Source of the DNA: Syntrophotalea carbinolica DSM 2380
Lineage (GTDB): Bacteria > Desulfobacterota > Desulfuromonadia > Desulfuromonadales > Syntrophotaleaceae
Assembly (NCBI RefSeq): GCF_000012885.1
Contig: NC_007498.2
Coordinates: 868,001-932,000, forward strand
Length of the DNA stretch: 64,000 nucleotides
Direction: 5' to 3'
Positions 35,007-43,918 of this stretch are shown piece after piece. The translations under genes were made by a program, and so were the position numbers. Under the pieces are notes generated by a model. It was not told where the DNA came from. It saw nothing but the letters and a program-made list of their open reading frames with translations, and searched no databases. The first letter of the stretch is position 1; every line of letters begins with the position of its first letter.

Positions 35007-35832
35007 ACAGGGTTATTTCCGGTGGGCACAGGAAACGAATCGGTAGCATGCTGGTGCCCAGTCCGCGGTTGACGTAAAGGGGTACCCCGGCCCATCCCGC
35101 TTTGTAGAATCCGGCTACGAAGGATCCGGAATAACGGGGCAGATAGAACGGCGGCAGCAGTGGCAGCCGCACTTGTCCGCCGTGCGTGTGCCCGGCCAGC
35201 ACCAGGTCGACGTGCTTGTCGAGCAACTGGTGGTTGAAAGCCGGGACATGGGACAACATGACGTTAAGGCGCTTCGGAGAGGCTTCTTTGACGAGCCGGG
35301 CGACCTGGTCGGCGGGGGACGGATAGTCGAGGCCCAGGATGGACAGGGGCAGGCCATGGATCCGTACGTCGCGACGTTCGTTGATCAGCAGCGTTACATC
35401 CGCCCGGCTGAACTGGCGGCGCAGATTCTCTCCTTCCAGCCGTGCCCAGTACTCCCAGTTGCCCTGCACGGCAAAAATCCCTGCCGGGGCGTGCAGCTGT
35501 TGCAAGAATTTCAAAACCCCTGCCAGATTGCGACTCTGTTCGAGATAATCTCCGGTAAGCAGAATGATATCCGGGCGCATTGTACTGACGGTCCGGGCAA
35601 CCCGTTCAAAATACCCACGCGAGGTGCGTAGGTGCAGATCCGACAGTTGAACCAGGCGCAATTCCTTGCCCTGGGGGATTTTGGCGAGCCGCAGGATGTA
35701 TTCTTCCATGCTTAAATCCCGGGGTTGGCGCAGCGTGATATCGGCGGTCAGCAGGCCACCCAGCATGACGGCTCCGCCGATCAAAAAACGACGACGGGAC
35801 AGGGATTTGATGGTTGGTTTGACAGCAGACAT
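34975..35832 (-). CDS. Tat-exported metallophosphoesterase
   Basis: A 285-residue calcineurin-type phosphoesterase (YkuE-like) with LSDLHL, GDYLEQSRNLAG, QGNWEYW (GNHD-like, with Glu in the usual place of Asp), LSHVPAFN and AGHTHGGQVRLP. The N-terminus has SRRRFLIGGAVMLGGLL, a twin-arginine signal (consensus SRRxFLK) with a hydrophobic run, so export or membrane anchoring by Tat is likely. Such YkuE-type enzymes in Bacillus act on wall-related phosphates; the substrate here is unknown. The Glu for Asp change deserves checking against close relatives. Confidence 0.85.
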   Translation of the reverse strand: MSAVKPTIKSLSRRRFLIGGAVMLGGLLTADITLRQPRDLSMEEYILRLAKIPQGKELRLVQLSDLHLRTSRGYFERVARTVSTMRPDIILLTGDYLEQSRNLAGVLKFLQQLHAPAGIFAVQGNWEYWARLEGENLRRQFSRADVTLLINERRDVRIHGLPLSILGLDYPSPADQVARLVKEASPKRLNVMLSHVPAFNHQLLDKHVDLVLAGHTHGGQVRLPLLPPFYLPRYSGSFVAGFYKAGWAGVPLYVNRGLGTSMLPIRFLCPPEITLFRLVSQKQDR

Positions 35833-35987
35833 AAATTAACCTGGATCAGGACGGCTGCAATGCCGTTGAAAACGTGTACCACAATATGAACGGTGGGGGC
35901 AACCGGTCACCTGCCTTATCGAAGGCCCGATCAGAGGTTGTTTGTAATGACGATAGCATATCTTTATCTGCCTGGGGGCGATGCCGC

Positions 35988-38186
35988 ATGAGTGGTCTGG
36001 TTGCCGAGGTGGCTGTGGCGGCTCCTTTGGACCGCACTCTTTCCTATCTGGTGCCGGAAGCTCTTGTTTCGAACGCGCGGTGCGGCATGCGCGTACGGGT
36101 GCCCCTGGGCCGGCGTACCGCAACGGGGTATGTGCTCGATGTGCAAACGGGCGCGGTGGACGGTCTGAAGCCGGTGATTGAACTGCTCGGTTCCGAGCCT
36201 GCTTTCCCGCCGGCGATGGTCGATTTTTTCCGCCGCGCGGCGGCGTATTATCAGTACCCTTTGGGAGAAGTCATCCGTACCGCCTTGCCGGCGGGGTTGT
36301 CGGGCGGCAACCATGAGGTGAAAGCTCTTACCGAACGTATCTATCAGGCATCCGAGATGGTCGGCATGCCGCGCGGGCCACGGCAGCGAGAGCTGCTGGA
36401 CTATCTGAGAGGGGTCGATTGTGTCGCCCGCAGCGAATTGCTGACCGTGTTTCCCAATTGTCAATCGAGTCTGCGGGCGCTTGTGGATCAAGGGTTTGTG
36501 CTCGAGGGGCAGAGGGAGCGTCTGCGCGATCCTTTTTCGGATATGACCCTTGCGGCAGACACCTCTGTTGATATGACGGACCGGCAGGCCGAGGTTTTTG
36601 CCTCCATCGATGCCGCTCTGCAACAAGGTGGTTTTCAGCCCATGTTGCTGCATGGCGTCACCGGTAGCGGCAAGACCGAAGTGTATCTGCAAGCCATCGA
36701 GCAGGTGTTGCGCTCCGGGCGTCAAGCTCTGGTGCTGGTACCCGAAATCGCGTTGACACCGCAACTGGTCAGCCGTTTTCGCGCCCGGTTTGCCGGCGGA
36801 CGTGCCTCGCTGGCGGTGCTGCACTCGGGTTTGTCTCTGGGGGAGCGTTTTGATGCCTGGCGTAGTGTGGCGCGCGGTGAGGTCGACATTGTCATCGGTG
36901 CCCGTTCGGCGGTTTTCGCTCCCCTGCAGCGGTTGGGCATGGTCATTGTCGACGAGGAGCACGAATCGAGCTACAAGCAAGGCGACGGGTTCCGCTATCA
37001 TGCCCGCGACCTGGCTTTGATGCGGGGGCAGATGGAGCAGGCGCTGGTGTTGCTGGGCAGTGCGACGCCGGCCTTGACGACCTACCACCGTGCCTGCCAG
37101 GGGAAAATCGCTTACCTGGAGCTGCCGCAGCGGGTTATGAGTCGCCCCATGCCGGAGGTGGAATTGATCGACCTGACCCAGGATCGTCCCGAGGGGATCC
37201 TGGCCCAGGCCTTGAAGGATGCCTTGGTCGCCAATCTGGAACGCGGCGAACAATCCCTGTTGTTGCTTAATCGCCGTGGTTTTGCGCCGTATCTGCTCTG
37301 TGCCGATTGCGGTGAGGCCTTGCGCTGTCCGCATTGCGATATCACCCTGACTTTTTACCTGGGGCAAAAGGAGTTGCGGTGCAACTATTGCGATTTCCGC
37401 CAGCCTCCCCCCGATCAATGCCCGGCCTGCCAGGGGGCGGATCTGCTGCCGGAGGGGGCCGGAACCGAAAAGCTCGAGCAGGAATTGCAGGAGTTGTTGC
37501 CGACGGCGCGCATCGCGCGGATGGATCGGGATACCACCGGACGCAAAGGTGCCCACCAGTCGCTGGTGGCGGCTATGGAGAAACGCGCTATAGATGTGCT
37601 GGTGGGCACCCAAATGGTGGCCAAGGGGCTCGATTTTCCGGGGGTGACGCTGGTGGGGGTGGTGCAAGCCGATAATCTGTTGAATCTGCCCGATTTTCGC
37701 GCCGCGGAGCGCGCTTTCACGCTGCTGACCCAGGTTGCCGGAAGAGCGGGGCGGGGCGAGCGTCCGGGACGCGTGTTTGTACAGACCTATGCCCATGAAC
37801 ACTTTGCCCTGGACTGCTGCGTGCGGCACGATTATGTCGGTTTTGCCCGGGAGGAGCTGGCGTTGCGGCAGGAGTTGGGGTACCCGCCTTTCGGTTTTCT
37901 GGTCAATTGCGTTCTTTCCGGTGCCGTGCGTGAGCAGGTCGAGGCCGCGGCAGAAGCTCTGGTGGCGGAACTTCTGGGCCCGGCGATGGACCTCGGCATC
38001 GAGGTTCTCGGCCCGGCACCTTGTCCTTTGGCCCGCTTGCGGGGCAAAAGCCGCTACCAGCTGTTGCTTAAGGCCTCGACGCGCCCACCTTTGCGCCACC
38101 TCCTGACCCGCATGCCCGTACTGCGACGGGCTTTGCCCGGCAAGGTGACCATGACCGTCGACGTCGACCCGCTGGATATGCTGTGA
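35988..38186 (+). CDS. priA: Primosomal replication restart helicase PriA
   Basis: PriA rebuilds the replisome at stalled forks. The 732-residue protein shows the N-terminal 3'BD region (VAEVAVAAPLDRTLSYLVP), Walker A GVTGSGKTEVYLQ, VDEEHESSYKQ as motif II, and eight cysteines of the two zinc sites (CADCGEALRCPHC, CNYCDFRQ, CPAC). The ATG at 35988 gives the family-like start; the frame is open from 35874. The gene is divergent from the phosphoesterase gene. Confidence 0.96.
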   Translation: MSGLVAEVAVAAPLDRTLSYLVPEALVSNARCGMRVRVPLGRRTATGYVLDVQTGAVDGLKPVIELLGSEPAFPPAMVDFFRRAAAYYQYPLGEVIRTALPAGLSGGNHEVKALTERIYQASEMVGMPRGPRQRELLDYLRGVDCVARSELLTVFPNCQSSLRALVDQGFVLEGQRERLRDPFSDMTLAADTSVDMTDRQAEVFASIDAALQQGGFQPMLLHGVTGSGKTEVYLQAIEQVLRSGRQALVLVPEIALTPQLVSRFRARFAGGRASLAVLHSGLSLGERFDAWRSVARGEVDIVIGARSAVFAPLQRLGMVIVDEEHESSYKQGDGFRYHARDLALMRGQMEQALVLLGSATPALTTYHRACQGKIAYLELPQRVMSRPMPEVELIDLTQDRPEGILAQALKDALVANLERGEQSLLLLNRRGFAPYLLCADCGEALRCPHCDITLTFYLGQKELRCNYCDFRQPPPDQCPACQGADLLPEGAGTEKLEQELQELLPTARIARMDRDTTGRKGAHQSLVAAMEKRAIDVLVGTQMVAKGLDFPGVTLVGVVQADNLLNLPDFRAAERAFTLLTQVAGRAGRGERPGRVFVQTYAHEHFALDCCVRHDYVGFAREELALRQELGYPPFGFLVNCVLSGAVREQVEAAAEALVAELLGPAMDLGIEVLGPAPCPLARLRGKSRYQLLLKASTRPPLRHLLTRMPVLRRALPGKVTMTVDVDPLDML

Positions 38187-38198
38187 GCCGACAGTGTT

Positions 38199-39158
38199 TT
38201 AATCGCCGAACGGCAAATCCATACCCAGTCCCTGTTTTTTAGCCTGTTGCAGCACGTAGGCCGCCAGCATAAGATCCTGGATAGCCATGCCGTGCGATTC
38301 AAACAGGCTGATCTGGGTCGGGCTGGTGCGGCCGGGCAGCCGGTCGATAATGATGTCGCCCAGTTCCTGGATCTGCGACCAGCGGATACGACCCTTTTCC
38401 AGCAAAGGCAGCAGATCCCCGCATTCGCGGGCAGCCACATCTTTGGCGTCGACCACCACCGGATCGCAACGGCGGATGGTTTTTTCGTCGATTTCGGCCC
38501 GAATCAGAGCGTTGCTGCCGACGGCGTTGATGTGACAGCCGGGAGTCAGCCACTCGCTGTCGAATAGTGGCGTTGCGGACGTTGTGACGGTGGTGACAAT
38601 GTCGCTGTCCCGGACTACCTGCTCCGGATCCTGCGCCGGCAACACCTCGATGTTGAGCTGACGGGCCTGTTCCCGGCAGAACGCTTCCAGGCGTTGACGG
38701 TCGCGGGCAAAGACCTTGGCCTGTCGAATCGGCCGTACCGCGCAAAGGGCCGCCAGTTGACCGCGCGCCTGCCAGCCGGCACCGAACAATCCTACAACGC
38801 TGGCGTCCGGCCGGCTCAAGTAACGACTGGCGATGCCGCTGGCTGCACCGGTGCGCAGCATCCCCATAAAATTGGCTTCGATAATGGCTTCCAGCCGTCC
38901 GGACGTCGCATGGTAAAGATGCACCAAAAAGCGATTCCCCTCGCGGGTTGACGTATAGGCTTTGAAGCCGATGACGTCCAGGCTGTCGACCGCTCCCTGC
39001 AAAATGTGCAGTGCACCCTTCTGGACACGGGTGCGCTCCCTGGGGATGTTGACCGCCCGGCCAAGGGCGTGCTGGCGCAGGGCCTCTTCCACGGCTTGCA
39101 GCGCCAGTGGCATGTTCGCTATTTGCCGGACGTCGTGCTCGTTTAGAAACAGGGCCAT
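38199..39158 (-). CDS. Ornithine cyclodeaminase / mu-crystallin family protein
   Basis: A 319-residue NAD-binding protein with RERTRVQKGALHILQGAV, LRTGAASGIASRYLSRPDASVVGLFGAGWQARGQL (Rossmann turn GAGWQA) and HINAVGSN. Members convert ornithine to proline or reduce cyclic imines such as delta-1-piperideine. No neighbouring gene narrows the substrate. AAGGAGAGG precedes the ATG at 39158. The gene converges with priA at a 12-base gap. Confidence 0.82.
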   Translation of the reverse strand: MALFLNEHDVRQIANMPLALQAVEEALRQHALGRAVNIPRERTRVQKGALHILQGAVDSLDVIGFKAYTSTREGNRFLVHLYHATSGRLEAIIEANFMGMLRTGAASGIASRYLSRPDASVVGLFGAGWQARGQLAALCAVRPIRQAKVFARDRQRLEAFCREQARQLNIEVLPAQDPEQVVRDSDIVTTVTTSATPLFDSEWLTPGCHINAVGSNALIRAEIDEKTIRRCDPVVVDAKDVAARECGDLLPLLEKGRIRWSQIQELGDIIIDRLPGRTSPTQISLFESHGMAIQDLMLAAYVLQQAKKQGLGMDLPFGD

Positions 39159-39350
39159 CGGGCCTCTCCTTTGGCAAGAGTTGCGTTGGGTGATCATGAG
39201 GGTGCGTTGGGGTGGATGCGATCCCGATGCACAAATTATAGGGGGTTTAGGGTTGTCTTCCAAGCCCAAACCTTGGGTATGTTGCCGCAGCGCGGAGGGC
39301 AGCCATGGTGAAGCATGGGGCAAAGTAAGACTATTCAGGTTAAGATTGCC

Positions 39351-39379
39351 TTGCCCCTGCCAGAAAGTTGCTTTATAGT
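39351..39379 (+). promoter_or_regulatory. Promoter candidate for the receiver gene
   Basis: TTGCCC (39351-39356), a 17-base spacer and TATAGT (39374-39379), followed by a tandem duplication of ACTTTTGTAT at 39405-39424. Confidence 0.5.
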
Positions 39380-39458
39380 TATCGGATTCCAGGCTGATGC
39401 CAACACTTTTGTATACTTTTGTATGAGTGATTCCGGGGAATAGAGGCGGATAAAAAAG

Positions 39459-39824
39459 GTGAAAAAAATTCTAGTCGTTGATGACCAGCCGACTATTCGA
39501 GCGTTATTGCAGGTCAGTCTGGGAGCTTCCGATCGTAAGATCATCCTTGCCGAAAGCGGCGAGCAGGCCCTTGAGTTCGCCAGGCGTGAATCGCCGGACC
39601 TGGTCATCATGGATATTATGATGCCCGGTGGCATGGATGGGTTCGAAACGGTACAGAAGCTGCGCAGCGATCCTGCCATCCCGGATTGCCCGGTTCTGAT
39701 CCTGACAGCCAAGGATCAGCAGTCCGAGCGCGGCCGCGCGGTTGAAATGAACGTGGACGGGTATTTGTCCAAACCGTTTCGCCTGGATGATTTACGGGGG
39801 CAGGTAGGAAAGCTGATTGCTTGA
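39459..39824 (+). CDS. Stand-alone response-regulator receiver protein
   Basis: A 121-residue CheY-like receiver: VVDDQP acid pocket near residue 6, phospho-acceptor Asp in LVIMDIMMPGGMDG, a Thr in LILTAKDQ and the conserved Lys in LSKPFRLDDL. No output domain follows. It starts with GTG. The next gene downstream, after 79 bases, is a small sulfite reductase. No cognate kinase lies on the same strand beside it; the PhoR-like kinase to the right has its own regulator. Confidence 0.88.
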   Translation: MKKILVVDDQPTIRALLQVSLGASDRKIILAESGEQALEFARRESPDLVIMDIMMPGGMDGFETVQKLRSDPAIPDCPVLILTAKDQQSERGRAVEMNVDGYLSKPFRLDDLRGQVGKLIA

Positions 39825-39903
39825 TGAGTAGGTTTCCCGGAACCTGTCGGGGCCTTGTTATTTGGATATGTAAACAACCTATTTTGAAGAAGGAGATATC
39901 TTT

Positions 39904-40569
39904 ATGAAGAAGGACCTTTTGGAAAAAGGTGCCATTGTTCAGCGTGACCAGGAAACCTTTGCCATCGCACCGCATATTCCTGGTGGGATCACCTCCCCTG
40001 AAATTCTGCGCAAGATTGCCGATGTCGCGGAGAAATTCAATGCCAAAGCTTTGAAGCTGACCAGTGCCCAGCGTATTGCCATCGTCGGGATCGACGAGGA
40101 TAAGCTGGATGAGGTATGGGAGGCTGTCGGCGAAAAACCGGGGGCGGCCATCGGTATGTGCGTCCGTTCGGTTAAAATCTGTCCGGGTACGACCTTCTGC
40201 AAGCGTGGCCAGCAGGATTCCGTGGGCGTTGGTTTGGAACTGGATAAGGTGTATCATGGCATGGATCTGCCCTGGAAATTCAAGATCGGCGTTTCCGGCT
40301 GTGCCAACGATTGCGGCGAGGCCTGTATCAAGGATCTCGGCCTGATCGGGACCCCTAAAGGTTGGAATGTGATGGTCGGCGGCAACGGTGGCGGTATGCC
40401 CCGCCTTTCCCAGAAACTGGTGGAGCATGTGCCCACCGATGAAGAAGCCATTCAGATCGTTGCCAAGGTCGTGGACTGGTTCAAGGCAAACAATCGCAAG
40501 GGGCGCATCGGTAAGTTTGTCCAGGAGATGGGTCTGGACGCATTCCGGGCGGAAGTTCTGGGCAAGTAA
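39904..40569 (+). CDS. Small siroheme sulfite/nitrite reductase-type protein
   Basis: A 221-residue single-domain sulfite reductase like the low-spin assimilatory-type enzyme of Desulfovibrio (about 218 residues, from memory). It has the siroheme-4Fe-4S motif CPGTTFC (C-x5-C) and CANDC (C-x3-C) with SGCANDCGEAC. No second half-repeat as in CysI or DsrAB is present, so this is the short form. GGAGATATC precedes the ATG. It lies just after a lone receiver and ends in a strong terminator. The physiological substrate is uncertain: sulfite, nitrite, or none. Confidence 0.85.
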   Translation: MKKDLLEKGAIVQRDQETFAIAPHIPGGITSPEILRKIADVAEKFNAKALKLTSAQRIAIVGIDEDKLDEVWEAVGEKPGAAIGMCVRSVKICPGTTFCKRGQQDSVGVGLELDKVYHGMDLPWKFKIGVSGCANDCGEACIKDLGLIGTPKGWNVMVGGNGGGMPRLSQKLVEHVPTDEEAIQIVAKVVDWFKANNRKGRIGKFVQEMGLDAFRAEVLGK

Positions 40570-40591
40570 TACAGGTTTTATAGGAAATAAC

Positions 40592-40625
40592 AAAAAACGG
40601 GGGAGCTGTGGCTCCCCCGTTTTTT
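40592..40625. terminator. Bidirectional rho-independent terminator
   Basis: AAAAAACGGGGGAGC (40592-40606), TGTG loop, GCTCCCCCGTTTTTT (40611-40625). The flanking A and T tracts make it functional on both strands between the sulfite reductase and the convergent response regulator. Confidence 0.92.
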
Positions 40626-40659
40626 ATTTGGAGTGCTTGCGGAACCCGAATGCACCGGG

Positions 40660-41370
40660 TCAGGCAGTGGTCTCTTCGCGACAGAACTTGTAGCCTTTGC
40701 CGCGAACGGTTAAAAAGTGCCTGGGGCGGGCCGGGGTCGGTTCGAAGTATTTTCGCAGCCGCACGATGAAGTTATCCAGGGTGCGTGTTTCCGTGTCGGG
40801 TGCCAGTCCCCAGACCGAGGCCAGCAATTTTTCCCGAGTCAGGATGCTGCCCTCATGGTCAAAAAAAATCTGCAACATGCGCACTTCCAGTTCGGTAAGG
40901 TCGATGTCGCCACGCGGCGTTTCCGCGCGATGGTCCTGCAGGTATACCGCATTGTCGCCAAAACGGAAGCATTCTTCGGCCGCCGGGGTACTGCGGTACC
41001 AGCTGGAACGATTTACCATGCCGCGCACCCGTAGCAGAAACTCGGTGAGGCTGAAAGGCTTGGTCAGGTAGTCATCCGCGCCGGCTTCCAATCCGGCGAT
41101 GCGATCCTGTTCCTTGCCCAGGGCGGTCAGGATCAGTATCGGCAGGCGTGGATCCTGGGCCCGCAGTTGCTGACAAACTTCCAGGCCGCTAATGCCCGGC
41201 AGCATGAGGTCCAGTATAACCAGCAGGCATTGCGACCAGGGGGCCAGTTCCAACGCCTGTTCGCCGGAGCTGACATGGATGACGCGGTATCCCTCTTGCT
41301 CCAGATTGAAGATCAGGCCACGGGCGATGTGCAGTTCATCTTCAACCAGTAGAATGTGCGGAGAGATCAT
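40660..41370 (-). CDS. OmpR/PhoB-family response regulator
   Basis: A 236-residue regulator with an N-terminal receiver (LLVEDE; phospho-acceptor Asp in LVILDLMLPG; Lys in TKPFSL) and a C-terminal winged helix (about residues 140-236: LTELEVRMLQIFFDHEGSILTREKLLASVWG). It overlaps the histidine kinase start by four bases and should be its partner. Confidence 0.92.
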   Translation of the reverse strand: MISPHILLVEDELHIARGLIFNLEQEGYRVIHVSSGEQALELAPWSQCLLVILDLMLPGISGLEVCQQLRAQDPRLPILILTALGKEQDRIAGLEAGADDYLTKPFSLTEFLLRVRGMVNRSSWYRSTPAAEECFRFGDNAVYLQDHRAETPRGDIDLTELEVRMLQIFFDHEGSILTREKLLASVWGLAPDTETRTLDNFIVRLRKYFEPTPARPRHFLTVRGKGYKFCREETTA

Positions 41371-42329
41371 GGTGCGCCTCCTGTCGAAGGGTCGAACGTG
41401 CGCGGCAGCAGGACGTGCACCGTAGTGCCCTGGTCAACGCCTTTGCTCTCCAGCCACACCTTGCCCTTGTGCCGCCAGGCCAGGGTTTTTACGATGAACA
41501 ACCCCAGGCCTGAACCGCGAATGGTTTCGCCCTCGTGTCTGCCTCGGTAAAACATGCGAAAAACTTTTTTCTGCTCTTTAAGGGCAATGCCGCGCCCCTG
41601 GTCCGTTACACGCAAATGGCAGCGGTGTCTTTCACTGGCCAGTTCCACGCGAATACGGGCGGGGCCGTTGGCGTAAAGTATGGCGTTTTCCAGCAGGTTG
41701 CGCAGTATGATCTCTATGGCATGGGGTTCAAAGCGGCAAAACAGATTCGGTTCGATGTCGGCTTCGAGAGAACAGTCCTCGGGCAAGCTGGCCGCTTGTT
41801 GTTGCAGGTACTGTTCGATGGTTTCGGAGAGGTTGCCGTGACGCAGGTCCAGACGCGGCCAGCGCTGTTCCAGGCGGTTGGCCGTCAGCAGATTGTCCAC
41901 CATGTTGTTGAGGCGAACGGTATCGTCCAGCATGGTGTCGAGAAAATCCTGCATTTGGGCCGGGTCGGGTTTTCGCATCCGGATGGTTTCCAGATGCAGT
42001 TGCAAGGAGGCGAGGGGAGAGCGTAGTTCGTGGCTGACCTGGGAGATGAATTGTTTTTGGGCCCGATATAGCGAGGTCTGCCGCCGCCAGTAGATAAAGA
42101 TGACATAAACCCCGGCCAGTATGGCGATCAGCAGGATTAAACCCTCGATGAGCAGCAGCCAGTCGTAACGTCCGAGTAGCAGCTCCGGGTGGTACTTTTC
42201 GGCCAGCAGCCTCAGCTTGCGGTGATTCTGCAAAAACCAGGTTACCCAGCACACAACGACCAGCACCCAGGCCAACTGGATGCCGATCAGGGCCATTAAC
42301 GGATTGATAACGCGACGCCATGTTTTCAT
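41367..42329 (-). CDS. PhoR-like membrane histidine kinase
   Basis: A 320-residue sensor with two membrane segments (about residues 10-35 and 60-80) around a short periplasmic loop, a phosphorylated His in QFISQVSHELRSPLASL, an N-box (LRNLLENAILYANG), and G-boxes with DQGRGI and GSGLGLFIV. The sensory part is small, so the signal may be sensed in the membrane. AAGGAG precedes the ATG at 42329. The gene and its regulator form a two-gene operon. Target genes cannot be read from this window. Confidence 0.92.
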   Translation of the reverse strand: MKTWRRVINPLMALIGIQLAWVLVVVCWVTWFLQNHRKLRLLAEKYHPELLLGRYDWLLLIEGLILLIAILAGVYVIFIYWRRQTSLYRAQKQFISQVSHELRSPLASLQLHLETIRMRKPDPAQMQDFLDTMLDDTVRLNNMVDNLLTANRLEQRWPRLDLRHGNLSETIEQYLQQQAASLPEDCSLEADIEPNLFCRFEPHAIEIILRNLLENAILYANGPARIRVELASERHRCHLRVTDQGRGIALKEQKKVFRMFYRGRHEGETIRGSGLGLFIVKTLAWRHKGKVWLESKGVDQGTTVHVLLPRTFDPSTGGAP

Positions 42330-42655
42330 GCTCCTTTGTTTACCATCGGTAGCCGCCGGGGACAAGAGAAAAGCAGGCTTGCACTGCTCAATGTAACGGA
42401 GGGTTTTACACAAGTATTACATTGGGGGGTGGGGCTTTCTGCTAGTATGATGCACCTGTAAAGGCTATTTTACCCGGCTTGCAAAATGAAGCTTTCTGCT
42501 GCGAACACCTGAACAGAGTCTTTTGATTCATGGCGCTTATTGCACCGTCATGTGTGCAAGCGGCCGATCATTCCACGCGGCGTATGTTATGCGTCTCAGG
42601 TGGTTTGGCGATCAGGCGTATGGAGACGGCCGGGTCAGACTTGGAGATTTGTATT
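42330..42655. other. Divergent intergenic region between the kinase and the FMN oxidoreductase
   Basis: About 326 bases must hold both promoters. TGTAA-containing repeats (42391-42418) and TAGTAT near 42441 are visible, but no -35/-10 pair at 16-18 bases stands out. I do not call an element here. Confidence 0.35.
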
Positions 42656-43765
42656 ATGAAAAATACCGTTGTTAAAAAACTGGTCATCGGTCAATATTCC
42701 ACTCCCTTTCCCCTGGTTCTTGGGGGGATGGGGGTAAGGGTTTCCGGCGGCAACCTGGCCGGTCACGTTGCTCGTTGTGGCGGTTTCGGCACGGTGGCCG
42801 CCGCCGGTATCGGCCTCAACAGTTCTCATTACAACGGACGTAACTTTTTTGCCGCCGACATTCAGGCTTTCAAGGATGAAATTCGCAAAGCTTATGCCAT
42901 TGCCCCTGAAGGCGTTATCGGTGTGAACTGCATGGTGGCCGTGACCAACTACGACGATATGGTACGGGCTGCCTGTGAAGCCGGTGCAAAGTATATTGTC
43001 AGTGGTGCCGGCCTGCCCATGAGCCTGCCGGCCCAGACCGCCGATTATCCTCACGTGGCCTTGATTCCCATCGTATCTTCGGTGCGTGCCGCCCAGCTCA
43101 TTGCCCGCAAGTGGTCGCAGAATTACAAGCGTCTGCCCGATGCGGTGGTGGTGGAAGATCCCGATACTGCCGGGGGACATCTGGGTGAAAAACCGGAGAA
43201 GATCGGTACCGGTTGCTACGATCAGTATGAAACCGTACGTCAGGTGAAAGCCCATTTCCAGGAGGTTTACCAGAAAGACGTACCGGTGATCGCAGCCGGC
43301 GGCATCTGGGATCGTCAGGACGTGCTGCAAGCTCTGGCGCAGGGTGCCGATGCCGTGCAGATGGCAAGCCGCTTTGTCTGCACCGAAGAGTGCGATGCCG
43401 AGCCCGCTTTCAAACAGGCTTATCTCGACAGCCGCCCCGAGGATATCGGCCTGATCATGAGTCCCGCAGGGTTGCCGGGGCGCGCGCTGGTCGGCAATAT
43501 CGACCGTGTCCGTCAGCGGGATCTCGACAGCGGCACCGGTTGCATGTGTGCGTGCCTGAAAAAATGCACCTATAAAGAAACCGGCGAGCGTTTCTGCATT
43601 GTCTCAGCGCTCGACCGGGCCCAACGCGGAGATGTCGATACCGGCTTGATTTTTTGCGGGACCAATGCCTGGAAAGCCGATAAAATAACGACCGTACAGG
43701 AAATTTTCGACGATCTGTTCGCTTTGTCCCATCAGGACAGCCGGTGCCTGGCGGTTAATGCCTGA
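42656..43765 (+). CDS. Nitronate monooxygenase-like FMN oxidoreductase with Cys-rich tail
   Basis: A 369-residue TIM-barrel flavoprotein of the 2-nitropropane dioxygenase / FabK group: PLVLGGMGVRVSGG at the N-terminus, VEDPDTAGGHLGE (catalytic-His region), AAGGIWDRQDVLQALAQGADAVQMASRFVC for FMN phosphate. The C-terminus has a cysteine cluster, CMCACLKKC plus two further Cys, found in a subset from anaerobes. The ATG at 42656 is chosen; the frame is open from 42530. In an anaerobe a reductase or enoyl-ACP-type role is more likely than a monooxygenase, but this is inference. Confidence 0.8.
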   Translation: MKNTVVKKLVIGQYSTPFPLVLGGMGVRVSGGNLAGHVARCGGFGTVAAAGIGLNSSHYNGRNFFAADIQAFKDEIRKAYAIAPEGVIGVNCMVAVTNYDDMVRAACEAGAKYIVSGAGLPMSLPAQTADYPHVALIPIVSSVRAAQLIARKWSQNYKRLPDAVVVEDPDTAGGHLGEKPEKIGTGCYDQYETVRQVKAHFQEVYQKDVPVIAAGGIWDRQDVLQALAQGADAVQMASRFVCTEECDAEPAFKQAYLDSRPEDIGLIMSPAGLPGRALVGNIDRVRQRDLDSGTGCMCACLKKCTYKETGERFCIVSALDRAQRGDVDTGLIFCGTNAWKADKITTVQEIFDDLFALSHQDSRCLAVNA

Positions 43766-43790
43766 TGTCGTATTTTTCACAACAGTAAAC

Positions 43791-43824
43791 AAAGCGGGGG
43801 CGCCTGGCGTACCCCGCTTTTTTT
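43791..43824 (+). terminator. Rho-independent terminator
   Basis: AAAGCGGGG (43791-43799) pairs with CCCCGCTTT (43812-43820) and is followed by a T run to 43824. It ends the FMN oxidoreductase transcript. Confidence 0.88.
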
Positions 43825-43918
43825 ATATGACCTGCCCTTGAGGGAGTCGGCATCGCTTGTTCCCGACTGCCATTGTGATGTATCATCCCAGAATCAGACC
43901 TGTTTTTCGGTCGGGAGG

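Noticed and set aside
35964-38099. Very long minus-strand open frame (711 codons) opposite priA
   Set aside because: It is antisense to a clear PriA gene in G+C-rich DNA, where such open frames arise by codon bias. It has no ribosome site or family motif.
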